Source: Halolamina sp. CBA1230 (GTDB lineage: Archaea > Halobacteriota > Halobacteria > Halobacteriales > Haloferacaceae). From it: 64,000 bases of DNA. Where the stretch lies: contig NZ_CP054587.1 in assembly GCF_002025255.2 (NCBI RefSeq), positions 1,984,001 to 2,048,000 of the forward strand. The letters run 5' to 3'. The notes beneath the pieces are model-generated. The model did not search any database and had not been told where the DNA came from. It was given only the letters and a program-made list of their open reading frames with translations. Shown one piece after another: positions 32,932 to 40,711 of this stretch (position 1 is its first letter; each line of letters opens with the position of its first letter). The position numbers and the translations under genes were made by a program.

Positions 32932-34061
32932 GCCGCCTCCCGCTCGCGCCAGTCGACGCGTTCCTCCGGCGCCGTCTCCCGTAGTCGCTCGCGGTAGCAC
33001 ACCAGCGGGTGGCTCGCCCGCTCGCGGTGGCCGTTCTGGTTCGTGCAGATCCCGTACGCCGAAAGCGTCTCACACGACGGCGGCGGGTACTGCGCGCCGC
33101 GCTTCTCGCCCAGTCGTTCGACTGCGTAGCGGGCCTGCCGCTCGTCGATGGTCGTGTCCGCACAGAACGCCGCCGCGCCGTCGGCGTCGAGACCGATCGC
33201 GGCGAGGAAGGAGAGCAGCGCGAACGACTCCACGTCGTCGAGCTCCTCCTCCCGGGCCCGCTGCCGGAGCTCGTCGATACACTCCGGGAACAGCTCCGGC
33301 ACCACGGCGTCGATATCGCGGACGGTCACGCGCTCGCCCAGCAGATCCCGTAGCGCCGACAACGGCTCCGAGAGTGCCCCCGCCAGCCCCTCCCGCCGGT
33401 CGTCGCCGAGCTGGAAGGGGAGCCCCTCCGCCACCCGGCGGCGGACGGCCTCGACGAGCAGCCCCTCGCCGTCGGCGCCGTACAGCTCCCCGCGCTGCGT
33501 TCGGACCTCGCCGTCGGCGAGCTCGCGGTTCACCAGTCGCCACGCCTCGCCCCAGTCGCCGCTGAGCAGGAGGAACTGCTCGACGCCGACGCGGTACCAG
33601 TCCCGGTCGGTCGCGCCCGCGCTGCGGTTGTTGGCCGCGCCGGCCAGTCGCTCCTCGCGGACTGCGTCCTCGAGGTCGAACTCCCCGAGGATCCGGGGGA
33701 GCGACACCGACGCGTCGGTCGTGCTCCGGAGGCCGTCGTCGTCGCCGGTCACGTCCTCGGCGAACCGCGCCGCGGCCGTCGCCGCCTCCGCGGTGGCGTA
33801 CTTCTCGACGGCCTTCTCCTCCGACAACAGCGAGACGAGCACGCGCGCGACGGGGTAGGAGAGTAGTTCCGCCTCGTCGCTCCACCGCCCCGGCTCGGCG
33901 GGCGCGGTGGTGCCCTCGGTCAGCGCGCGCTCGACCCGCTCGCGGCCGCGCTCGACGGCCGGGTCGCCCGACTCCGCCAGCTCGGGCACCGAGGCGCCCA
34001 GCCCCCCGACGGCCTCCCGGGCGGCGTCGAAGAACGGGTAGCGGGCGTGGATCGGCTGCAT
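32922..34061 (-). CDS. priL: DNA primase large subunit
   Basis: The 379-residue regulatory subunit of the archaeal/eukaryotic primase binds the catalytic PriS and supplies an Fe-S domain. The start MQPIHARYPFFDAAREAV and the helical N-terminal half are typical. The C-terminal half contains cysteines in FPECID, PPSCETLSAYGICTN and LVCYRER that fit the four 4Fe-4S ligands. No PriS is in this window. It is convergent with a small membrane gene and lies 76 bp downstream of the rfcA stop codon on the same strand. Confidence 0.93.
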   Translation of the reverse strand: MQPIHARYPFFDAAREAVGGLGASVPELAESGDPAVERGRERVERALTEGTTAPAEPGRWSDEAELLSYPVARVLVSLLSEEKAVEKYATAEAATAAARFAEDVTGDDDGLRSTTDASVSLPRILGEFDLEDAVREERLAGAANNRSAGATDRDWYRVGVEQFLLLSGDWGEAWRLVNRELADGEVRTQRGELYGADGEGLLVEAVRRRVAEGLPFQLGDDRREGLAGALSEPLSALRDLLGERVTVRDIDAVVPELFPECIDELRQRAREEELDDVESFALLSFLAAIGLDADGAAAFCADTTIDERQARYAVERLGEKRGAQYPPPSCETLSAYGICTNQNGHRERASHPLVCYRERLRETAPEERVDWREREAAQS

Positions 34062-34137
34062 GACTCGCCGTTTCGGAGCGGTGTGAATAAGCGCGACGGT
34101 TTGCGGGATGGCCGCGAACGTGGTTCGAAAGCGGGTC

Positions 34138-36432
34138 CTACTCCTCGTCGTCCAGCGACAGCGCCGCCAACAGCGCCTCCAGTTGGACCTGCTCGTTCGC
34201 GCCCTCCGCGATGCGGTAGTCGGCCTCGCCCAACCGTTCGAGCAGGCGGACGACCGCGCGGTCGTCGAGGTCGAACTCCCACGCCGAGCGGTGGAGCTGG
34301 TCGACGATGTCGCCGCCGGCCATCCCCACGTCGGTCAGCAGGGTGTCGAGGGTGGCGCGGGCCTTCGGGAAGTCGCCGGCGACGGCGGCGGCGACCATCT
34401 CCTCAACCTCCTCGGGCCGGGCGGTCGCGGTGACCGTGTAGACGGCCTCCTCGTCGACCACGTCACCGGTCGTCGCGGCCGCCTGGAGGTTGTTGATCGC
34501 CCGGCGCATGTCGCCGTTGGCGGCGTAGACCAGCGCGTCGAGACCCTCGTCGGTGATCTCGATCTCCTCGGCCTCGGCGATCTCACGGATCTGCCCGGCG
34601 ATCGCCTCGTCCGAGAGCGGCGAGAAGCGGAACACGGCACAGCGGGACTGGATCGGGTCGATGATCTTCGAGGAGTAGTTACAGGAGAGGATGAAGCGCG
34701 TGTTGTCCGAGAACTGCTCCATCGTCCGGCGGAGCGCTGATTGGGCGTCGTCGGTGTTGTGAGTCAGGACTCCGTTTGCGAGCATGAAGTTGGGAGTCCC
34801 CTCCATCGTGATGTTGTAGGCCTTCCCTCGGTGGCTGTGAGTGATGGACTCCACTTCGACCGTTTCGACGCTGGCCCGTCCGCCGTCGGAAACGACAGCC
34901 GGAGAGAACTCGTCCCGGCTGTAGTGTTCGTCGTGTGGGAGTTCTTCGTCACCGACGACGACGAACGTGTACTCGTCGCCGTACGTCTCGAGGAACTCCT
35001 CTACCTTCTCGGTCTGCCCCCACAGGGCGGCGACGCCCTTGACCTCGACGACGGTGTCGCCGACGAGGAAGTCGGGATGGAACACCGAGTCGGATAGCTC
35101 GAACGATGGCTCGTACTCGTACTCCACCCCGGCCTCCTGCAGCGCGCTCGCGACCTCGTACTCCCAGTCCGAGCGGACGAGGTGGCCGAGTTCCTCGCTG
35201 TGTCTGATGTTCCCGCCCGTCGGTTCGTGACCCTGGAGTGCCTCAGAGACCTTTTGGGCGACCTCCGGGTCGCGCATCGGGTTGTTATCCCCGGTTATGT
35301 CACACACGGGGTAATCCACGCTCTCCGTGCTCTTGCGGATGAGTTCCTCCCGTTCTTCCTCGTCAAGGCTGTCCCACCAGTCGGCTATCGACTCGCCGAT
35401 CTCCCGTTTCACGCTCCCGGCATCGGCGTCGACGACCCACTCGTCCCACGTCGTCCCCGACCGCATCTCGCTAAGCAGTTCACGGCACTCCGCTACAGTT
35501 TCCTCGTCCATCTCCCAGACACGGTCGCCGTGGAACTCTCCACCGTAGTTTGGGTTGTTCTCGCCCGCGAAGCGACCGTCGGAGAGCTTCTCGACGATCT
35601 TCTCGCGTCGCTCGTTGGACCACTCCGTCCCGTGCATCGGGTTGCCCTCGCCCTGCATCTCTTGGCTGTGTGCCTCGTTCTTGCATTCAAGTGAGTAGAA
35701 CCGTCCGGCGGTCCAGTCGTCACACACCTCGCACGGCGACACACCGATCTCGCTCCCGAAATCGGCGATTTCGTCGCCCGGTGAGAGATCCCGTAGCTCC
35801 GTTTCGATGAGTTCGCCCTCCTCACCAACGGTGAAGAACGGATGGCTGAGGCTCGCTTTGACCGTTCTCCCGTCGGATAGCACTAGATCGAAGAAATCCG
35901 CGACCCCCGAGTCGACAAGCTTTCCTTTGTCAGATTGGATCTCGTTGGTTTCGAAGTCGACCGACGGCATCGGTTCCCCCTCGGTGCTTACCTCCTCGAT
36001 TTTCTTGACCTCCGGCGAGGACGGGTAGCCAGTGACGACCTCCGTTCCCGGCGGTACACACAGCGAGTCTGCTTCATCAAGGAAGATGATTCGGTAATCG
36101 TGGCTGCCGAACGCCGAGCGCGCGAAGTTCTTGATGCGGTCCCGGACGACGTCGATCCCGCGCTCGTCGGAGGCGTTGAGTTCGAGGAAGTTCCCCCGCC
36201 AGTCGTCGCCGTAGATCTCGCGGGCGATGGCGGTTGCCGTCGTCGTCTTCCCGGTCCCGGCCGGCCCCGAGTAGAGCATGTGGGGGAGCTCCCCGCCCTC
36301 GACGTAGCTCTTGATGCGCTCGATGGTCTCCTCGTGTCCGTGGATGTCGTCGAGGGTCTGCGGGCGGTACTTCTCGATCCAGATCTCCCGCCCCGCGCTC
36401 TCGTTGGCGTCCTCGGCGTCGGCCTCGCTCAT
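34138..36432 (-). CDS. rfcA: Replication factor C small subunit RfcA containing an intein
   Basis: The precursor is 764 residues; after removal of a 435-residue intein the extein is 329 residues, the normal RFC small-subunit length. Extein features are IEKYRPQTLDDIHG, Walker A GPAGTGKT (56-63), ELNASDERGIDVVR, Walker B FLDEADSL, then TDDAQSALRRTME, SCNYSSKIIDPIQSRC (arginine finger SRC), and the collar domain. It loads the PCNA sliding clamp at primer ends. ATG 36432 (MSEADAED) was chosen; the longer frame to 36516 has no similarity. The intein interrupts the DEAD-box segment between Leu124 and the following Thr, a site where mis-splicing would destroy ATPase function. Confidence 0.96.
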   Translation of the reverse strand: MSEADAEDANESAGREIWIEKYRPQTLDDIHGHEETIERIKSYVEGGELPHMLYSGPAGTGKTTTATAIAREIYGDDWRGNFLELNASDERGIDVVRDRIKNFARSAFGSHDYRIIFLDEADSLCVPPGTEVVTGYPSSPEVKKIEEVSTEGEPMPSVDFETNEIQSDKGKLVDSGVADFFDLVLSDGRTVKASLSHPFFTVGEEGELIETELRDLSPGDEIADFGSEIGVSPCEVCDDWTAGRFYSLECKNEAHSQEMQGEGNPMHGTEWSNERREKIVEKLSDGRFAGENNPNYGGEFHGDRVWEMDEETVAECRELLSEMRSGTTWDEWVVDADAGSVKREIGESIADWWDSLDEEEREELIRKSTESVDYPVCDITGDNNPMRDPEVAQKVSEALQGHEPTGGNIRHSEELGHLVRSDWEYEVASALQEAGVEYEYEPSFELSDSVFHPDFLVGDTVVEVKGVAALWGQTEKVEEFLETYGDEYTFVVVGDEELPHDEHYSRDEFSPAVVSDGGRASVETVEVESITHSHRGKAYNITMEGTPNFMLANGVLTHNTDDAQSALRRTMEQFSDNTRFILSCNYSSKIIDPIQSRCAVFRFSPLSDEAIAGQIREIAEAEEIEITDEGLDALVYAANGDMRRAINNLQAAATTGDVVDEEAVYTVTATARPEEVEEMVAAAVAGDFPKARATLDTLLTDVGMAGGDIVDQLHRSAWEFDLDDRAVVRLLERLGEADYRIAEGANEQVQLEALLAALSLDDEE
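34756..36060 (-). mobile_element. Intein in rfcA with atypical nuclease core
   Basis: This 435-residue intein runs from Cys1 (CVPPGTEVVTGYP) to HN at its C-terminus (NGVLTHN), with +1 Thr. Block B is around H73 (VKASLSHPFFTV). Block F reads YNITMEGTPNFML, where the usual Asp and His are Asn and Pro. No LAGLIDADG motif is seen. Instead the core has a possible zinc finger (C110, C113, C126, H131), NUMOD3-like repeats (GNPMHG, GENNPNYGG, GDNNPMRDPEVAQKVSEALQ), and a PD-(D/E)XK-like block (SDWEYEVASAL, FHPDFLV, VVEVKG at residues 297-342, about 35035-35172) resembling Vsr/EDxHD nucleases. Base composition is AT-richer than the exteins. Confidence 0.85.
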
Positions 36433-36534
36433 GGGTGGAGACGGGCGCGGCCGGGGCATAAACGGACCGGACCCGAGTGCGATTCGTTTTGGTTCGAGTG
36501 AGTTCAAACGTCTCAACTTCGACGGAGAACACCG

Positions 36535-36713
36535 TGAAAGCCCCGAGGCGCTGGGCTCGGGGGGCTCGCTGTCGTTCGAGAGAGCTTCGCTCTCTCGTGA
36601 TGACGAAAGACGCCTCTGGCGTCTTTCGAACCACGCTCCTCGCTCCGTTCGCTTCGCTCACTCCGCTACGGTGCTTGCGTCGCCCGCCTTCGCCCAGCGC
36701 CTCGCCCCTTTCA
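36535..36713 (+). repeat. Family B structured element, copy B1
   Basis: The outer arms TGAAAG (36535-36540) and CTTTCA (36708-36713) pair; inside them C-rich strands CCCC and GCCC face each other, then a 12-bp stem GAGGCGCTGGGC/GCCCAGCGCCTC. The interior carries short hairpins (GAGAGAGC-ttc-GCTCTCTC, AAAGACGCC-tctg-GCGTCTTT) and the block CCGCTACGGTGCTT. Copy B2 has the same frame with a different stem. It lies directly 5' of family A copy A5, upstream of rfcA. Confidence 0.65.
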
Positions 36714-37020
36714 GTCCCGCCCTCAGCACCATCCACACCCTCCCCAGCCGATTCGCTCACTTCGTTCGCTCATCCCTCGCGCTCGATCGGCGCACGGAGG
36801 CGCCGACGCTTCGCGCCGACAGCCGCGGCGGTGCGGTGGCGGTAGACGCCTCGCGGCTGTCGACGAGAATCTCCGATTCTCGTCTGCCAATCAGAAATCT
36901 CCGATTTCTGATGACGGGCCTCGTGCCCGGCACCCTGCGGTCGCAAGTGGTCTACGATCGAGCTGCTGTTGCCGTCGCGGTTGCTGTCCCAGTTGCCAAC
37001 GATCGAGCTGCTGTTGCAGT
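36714..37020 (+). repeat. Family A dispersed repeat, copy A5 (left end replaced by family B)
   Basis: Conserved blocks: CTCCCCAGCCGATTCGCTCA, CTTCGTTCGCTCATCCCTCG, TTCGCGCCGAC, GTAGACGCCTCGCG, and right terminus CTGCGGTCGCAAGTGGTCTA followed by CGATCGAGCTGCTGTTGC. Copy-specific hairpins occur where other copies have GC stems: CGAGAATC-tcc-GATTCTCG, TCAGAAATC-tcc-GATTTCTGA and CGGGC-ctc-GTGCCCG. The terminal ACGATCGAGCTGCTGTTGC is duplicated at 36999-37017. Confidence 0.7.
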
Positions 37021-37085
37021 CTAGGTTGTCGACACACACCTCCAACGTCCAAACCCTCAAACCCGCGGCCCGTCCACCCTCGCAC

Positions 37086-37286
37086 ATGCAGCTAACGGTC
37101 GAGATCGTCGGCGAGGACGAACGCACCGTCACCGTCCCCGACGACGCCGACTACGCCGACGTGGTTCGCGAGGTGGGGTACAGCCCCCACGAGGTGACGG
37201 TCCTCGTCGACGACTCGCCGGTTCCGGAGGACGCGCCCGTCGAAACCGACCACGTGCGGGTGTTGCGGCTGATCGCGGGCGGCTGA
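37086..37286 (+). CDS. samp2: Small archaeal modifier protein SAMP2-like (ubiquitin-like)
   Basis: The 66-residue beta-grasp protein ends in Gly-Gly (RLIAGG) and has the pattern EVTVLVDDSPVPEDAPVETDHVRVLRLIAGG typical of SAMP2. SAMP2 is conjugated to protein lysines through an isopeptide bond and also acts as sulfur carrier in tRNA wobble-uridine thiolation, after activation by UbaA, whose gene is at 2420-3235. Length equals that of known SAMP2 proteins. Confidence 0.9.
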   Translation: MQLTVEIVGEDERTVTVPDDADYADVVREVGYSPHEVTVLVDDSPVPEDAPVETDHVRVLRLIAGG

Positions 37287-37340
37287 GCCGCTGCGGCGCG
37301 CGGGCGTCGGCGTTTTGTACTCCCGGCTCCACGTTCGGCC

Positions 37341-38444
37341 ATGGACAGCGGGTTCGTGCTGCCGAACGTCGGGCCTGGCCCCGACCCGCTCTCGCTCTGG
37401 GAGTACGACGCCGACTTCGCCGTGCTCCTCCTCCACCGAGATTTCTACTGCAGCGAGTGCCGCCAGCAGGTCCGACGGATGAAGAAGCGCTACGACGAGT
37501 TCGAGGCCCGCGACGCCGAGGTGGTGTCGGTGCTGCCCGAGGACCGCGAGACGGCGGCGGAGTGGCAGAAACAGTACCACCTCCCGTTCCCCGTCGTCGC
37601 CGACCCCGACACCGAGCTCGGCGAGCGCTACGACCAGCCCACCCGCTTCGGTCTGCTCGGCAAGCTCCACGACGTGATCGGCCGGATGCCCGCGGTGATC
37701 CTGCTCGACTTACGCTTCAGCGAGCCGATCGAGACGTACGCCCACCGCGGCGACTCCCGGACCGACCGCCCCCGGATCGACGAACTCCTCGACGCGATCG
37801 AGCACGCGGCCACGCTCGACGCCGAGGATCAGGAGGTGGACGACCCCGAACCGGCGAAGATCGACCGCGTCCCCCCGCGTGCCGACGAGGGGCCGCTCGA
37901 CGACAGGACCGGCCCCGCCGACTCGGAACCGAACTCGACGGCCGCGGCGTCGACAACGGACGACGACCCTGAGGACGAGTCGGTCCGGAACGAGAGCGCG
38001 GAGCTGCTCGACCGCGAGCACGCGCCGAAACCCCAGCGTCCGCTGGCGACGCCCGAGAGCGTCGATCTCCCGGAGGACGTCGAACTCCGGCGCGGCACCA
38101 ACGACGACGTGGTCGCGGCGATGCGGGTGCTTCAGGGCGCGCTGCTCGACGTCGACGGCTCGACGGTCCGGGACGCGGCGCCCGACGGCGAGCTGCTGCT
38201 CGCCGAGACGGGCGACTGGATCGTCGGCGCGCTGGTGGTCCGCGACGGCCACATCGAGGGGGTCGCCGTCCGGCGCGAGCGCCGCGGGGAGGGGATCGGC
38301 TCGGCGCTCGTGGAGGCGGCTGTCGCCGACGAGAACGGCACCGTCACTGCGGACTTCCGGGCGGGCGTCCGGCAGTTCTGGAAGGAACTCGGGTTCGAAG
38401 TGGAGCAGGAGGGGAGTCGGTTCTGGGGCGTCCGTCACCCCTGA
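37341..38444 (+). CDS. Peroxiredoxin-like domain fused to GNAT acetyltransferase
   Basis: The 367-residue protein has two recognisable parts. Residues about 1-155 are an AhpC/TSA-type thioredoxin fold (FVLPNVGPGPDPLSLWEY, FYCSECRQQVRRMKKRYDEF, LPFPVVADPDTELGERYDQP) with a CSEC dithiol at the catalytic position. An acidic linker (about 160-245) follows. Residues 250-367 are a GNAT N-acetyltransferase (RRGTNDDVVAAMRVLQGALLD, IEGVAVRRERRGEGIGSALV as acetyl-CoA loop, FWKELGFEVEQEGSRFWGVRHP). No stop or frameshift separates them. The combination is unusual; the substrate is unknown. Confidence 0.85.
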   Translation: MDSGFVLPNVGPGPDPLSLWEYDADFAVLLLHRDFYCSECRQQVRRMKKRYDEFEARDAEVVSVLPEDRETAAEWQKQYHLPFPVVADPDTELGERYDQPTRFGLLGKLHDVIGRMPAVILLDLRFSEPIETYAHRGDSRTDRPRIDELLDAIEHAATLDAEDQEVDDPEPAKIDRVPPRADEGPLDDRTGPADSEPNSTAAASTTDDDPEDESVRNESAELLDREHAPKPQRPLATPESVDLPEDVELRRGTNDDVVAAMRVLQGALLDVDGSTVRDAAPDGELLLAETGDWIVGALVVRDGHIEGVAVRRERRGEGIGSALVEAAVADENGTVTADFRAGVRQFWKELGFEVEQEGSRFWGVRHP

Positions 38445-38452
38445 TCGGTCCG

Positions 38453-38662
38453 TCAGTCCTTGTTGACCATCACTTCGCTCGCCTTGATCACGGCCTCGAC
38501 CGCGTCGCCCTCGGTGAGATCGAGTCGGTCGGCGGAGCCCCGCGTGATCGTGGAGGTGATCGTCTGCCCGTCGGGGAGTTCGATCACGACCTCTGCCATG
38601 ATCTCGTCTTTCTTCACGGACTGGACGGTGCCGGAGACGGCGTTTCGTGCGCTGAGTGCCAT
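38453..38662 (-). CDS. TOBE/molbindin-like small protein
   Basis: The 69-residue protein (MALSARNAVSGTVQSVKKDE...) is a single TOBE/Mop domain: LSARNxxxGTV at the start and MAEVVIELPDGQTITSTIT are classic. Mop domains bind molybdate or tungstate as oligomers. It overlaps no neighbour, is convergent with the GNAT fusion gene (8-bp gap) and is transcribed with or after the phosphohexomutase gene region. Storage or homeostasis of molybdate is the family expectation. Confidence 0.85.
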   Translation of the reverse strand: MALSARNAVSGTVQSVKKDEIMAEVVIELPDGQTITSTITRGSADRLDLTEGDAVEAVIKASEVMVNKD

Positions 38663-38730
38663 ACAGGTGTCAACGCTCTGTGGGAAGATATCGCTTTCGT
38701 GAGTCGGGGTGGCCCGGTGCAGGCTGCCGC

Positions 38731-40143
38731 TCAGATCAGCGGCGCGACCAGCTCGCGACCGGCGTCGAGCACCGCCTCGACGCGGGCGGCCGTCGACGCC
38801 TCGGCGTACACCCGCAGTTTGGGCTCGGTGCCGGAGGGCCGCACGAGCAGCCACGAGCCGTCCTCACAGAGCAGTTTGAACCCGTCGACGGTGACGGTTC
38901 GCTCGACTGGGACGCCCGCCACCGCGTCGGGGATCTCCTCCTCCAGATCGTCGAGCACGCGCCCCTTCTCGGCGTCGGGACAGTCGAGGCTGACCTTGTC
39001 GGCGACGATCCCGCCGTGCTCGGCCTCGAGCCGTTCGATCCGGTCGTCGTAGGACTCTTCGGCCTCGATCGCGCAGGCCAGCAGCGCCATCAGGACGCCG
39101 TCTTTCTCCCGGACGTGCCCGCGAATCGAGAAGCCGCCGGACTCCTCGCCGCCGATGAGTGCGTCGTGCTCGCCCATCGCGTCGGCGACCCACTTGAAGC
39201 CGACCGCGGTCTCGACCACGCGCTCGCCGTGGGCCTCGGCGACGCGGTCGATCAGGAACGTCGTGGAGACGGTCCTGATCGCCGGCCCCGAATCTTTCTC
39301 CAGGAGCGCGTCGTACGTCGCCGCGAAGAAGCGGTTCTCACCGAGGTAGCCCGCGGGCGTGATCACGGCGATGCGGTCAGCGTCGCCGTCGTTGGCGATC
39401 CCGATGTCGGCCTCGCCGTCGACGACGTGGTCGGCCAGCGCGTGGAGGTTCGACTCGGCGGGCTCCGGCGCGCCGCCGCCGAACTCGGGGTCCGCCTCAC
39501 ACCGCAGGCGCTGGACCTCGGCGCCGGCGTCCTCGAGCACCTCGTCGGTCACGCCCCGCCCCGACCCGTGCATCGCGTCGTAGGCGACCGTGAGCCCGGA
39601 GAGGTCGACGCCGCCGTCGTCGGTGCTGAACCCGTAAGCGGCGACGAGCTCCTCGACCGCCTGCATGTGCGGGCCGATCAGATCCTCGCGGACGACATCG
39701 CCGTGTTCCGCCTCGGGCAGCGGTTCGGGCTCGCGGAGGTTCGCCTCGATCCGATCGGTGATCTCGGGCATCGCCGGCGTGCCGTCGCCGGGGAAGTACT
39801 TGATCCCGTTGTACTCCGGGGGGTTGTGGGAGGCTGAGAGGATAACGGCGCCCGCACACTCCCGGTCGACCGCGTTCCAGACCGCGGTTGGCGTGGGGAC
39901 GTCCCGCTCGGGCAGAATCACGTCGAACCCGTTGGCGGCGAGCACGTCGGCGACGCTCTCGGCGAAGCCGGGCGAGGAAGGTCGCGCGTCGTAGCCGACG
40001 ACGACGGCGCCCTCGACGTCTTCCTCCCGGAGGTAGTCGGCGACGCCCTGTGCGACGATGCGCACGCGGTCGTCGGTGAACGTGTCGAGCGTGGCCCGCC
40101 AGCCGTCGGTGCCGAAGTGGATCGCGTCGGTGGGGTCGGTCAT
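38731..40143 (-). CDS. Phosphoglucomutase/phosphomannomutase family protein
   Basis: The 470-residue alpha-D-phosphohexomutase interconverts hexose 1- and 6-phosphates. It has the entry motif FGTDGWRA, the phosphoserine loop VILSASHNPPEYNGIKYF (Ser of SASHNP), the metal loop IANDGDADRIAV, the sugar-binding GGEESGGFS, and the phosphate-binding RPSGTEPKLRVYAE. All catalytic regions are present. Whether glucose, mannose or glucosamine is the substrate cannot be read. ATG 40143 (MTDPTDAIHF) was chosen over the open frame to 40356. Confidence 0.94.
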   Translation of the reverse strand: MTDPTDAIHFGTDGWRATLDTFTDDRVRIVAQGVADYLREEDVEGAVVVGYDARPSSPGFAESVADVLAANGFDVILPERDVPTPTAVWNAVDRECAGAVILSASHNPPEYNGIKYFPGDGTPAMPEITDRIEANLREPEPLPEAEHGDVVREDLIGPHMQAVEELVAAYGFSTDDGGVDLSGLTVAYDAMHGSGRGVTDEVLEDAGAEVQRLRCEADPEFGGGAPEPAESNLHALADHVVDGEADIGIANDGDADRIAVITPAGYLGENRFFAATYDALLEKDSGPAIRTVSTTFLIDRVAEAHGERVVETAVGFKWVADAMGEHDALIGGEESGGFSIRGHVREKDGVLMALLACAIEAEESYDDRIERLEAEHGGIVADKVSLDCPDAEKGRVLDDLEEEIPDAVAGVPVERTVTVDGFKLLCEDGSWLLVRPSGTEPKLRVYAEASTAARVEAVLDAGRELVAPLI

Positions 40144-40194
40144 GGGTCGGCGTTGGTGGGTCGGGGAGAAAAAGCCGCCCCCCAGCCGCGCCGT

Positions 40195-40228
40195 GGAAAA
40201 CTTCTTTACCACTGTAGAAAGGAAACTT
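40195..40228 (+). promoter_or_regulatory. Promoter with flanking direct repeats of the HTH/membrane operon
   Basis: GGAAAACTT (40195-40203) and GGAAACTT (40221-40228) flank the TATA-like CTTTACC (40204-40210), which is about 28 bp before the ATG at 40235. Direct repeats on both sides of the TATA box would let a bound repressor block TBP or polymerase; the second gene of the operon encodes an XRE-type DNA-binding protein, so autoregulation is plausible. Confidence 0.45.
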
Positions 40229-40234
40229 GACTCG

Positions 40235-40462
40235 ATGGTCGAACTCATCGGTCCCGAGGACGAACGAACGCGGGAGATCGGGCGGCGGGCGGGGCTGAAC
40301 GCCTTCGTCGCCGTGTCGGCGTTACTGATCTTCGCCGTCGTGCGTCGGGTGGTCACGGAGGGGCTCGGCGCGCTCGGGGCGGTGCAGTTCGAACTCGCCG
40401 TCGTGTCGTTGGGTTTTCTCGTCTACGTCGTCACCGGGCTCTACTACACGCGAACGATCTGA
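40235..40462 (+). CDS. Small two-span membrane protein, operon with HTH gene
   Basis: The 75-residue protein has two transmembrane helices (LNAFVAVSALLIFAVVRRVV and FELAVVSLGFLVYVVTGLYY) after a charged N-terminus ELIGPEDERTREIGRR. Such small membrane proteins next to a Cro/XRE regulator are frequent in archaea and bacteria, where the membrane partner may modulate the regulator. It is 2 bp from the HTH gene. No specific family name is assigned. Confidence 0.75.
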   Translation: MVELIGPEDERTREIGRRAGLNAFVAVSALLIFAVVRRVVTEGLGALGAVQFELAVVSLGFLVYVVTGLYYTRTI

Positions 40463-40464
40463 CG

Positions 40465-40662
40465 ATGGAGAACGATCTCGCGGTCAGGCGGGCCCGCCGC
40501 GACCTGACACAGCAGGAGCTCGCGGCGGCGGTCGGCGTCTCCCGCCAGACGATCGGGGCGATCGAGGCCGGCCGCTACAACCCCCGACTGGATCTCGCGT
40601 TCCGGCTCGCGGCGCAGTTCGACTGTCGGATCGAGGATATCTTCACCCCCGACGGGGAGTGA
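40465..40662 (+). CDS. XRE-family HTH transcriptional regulator
   Basis: The 65-residue product is a bare Cro/C1-type helix-turn-helix: LAVRRARRDLTQQELAAAVGVSRQTIGAIEAGRYNPRLDLAFRLA, ending in FDCRIEDIFTPDGE, the usual YozG/Xre minimal type. It is the second gene of a two-gene operon with a membrane protein and probably binds the direct repeats in the operon promoter. Confidence 0.9.
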   Translation: MENDLAVRRARRDLTQQELAAAVGVSRQTIGAIEAGRYNPRLDLAFRLAAQFDCRIEDIFTPDGE

Positions 40663-40711
40663 GCGCGCGCGTTCCGACCGCCTTTTCTGCCGAGCCGTGG
40701 AACGCGTTCGC

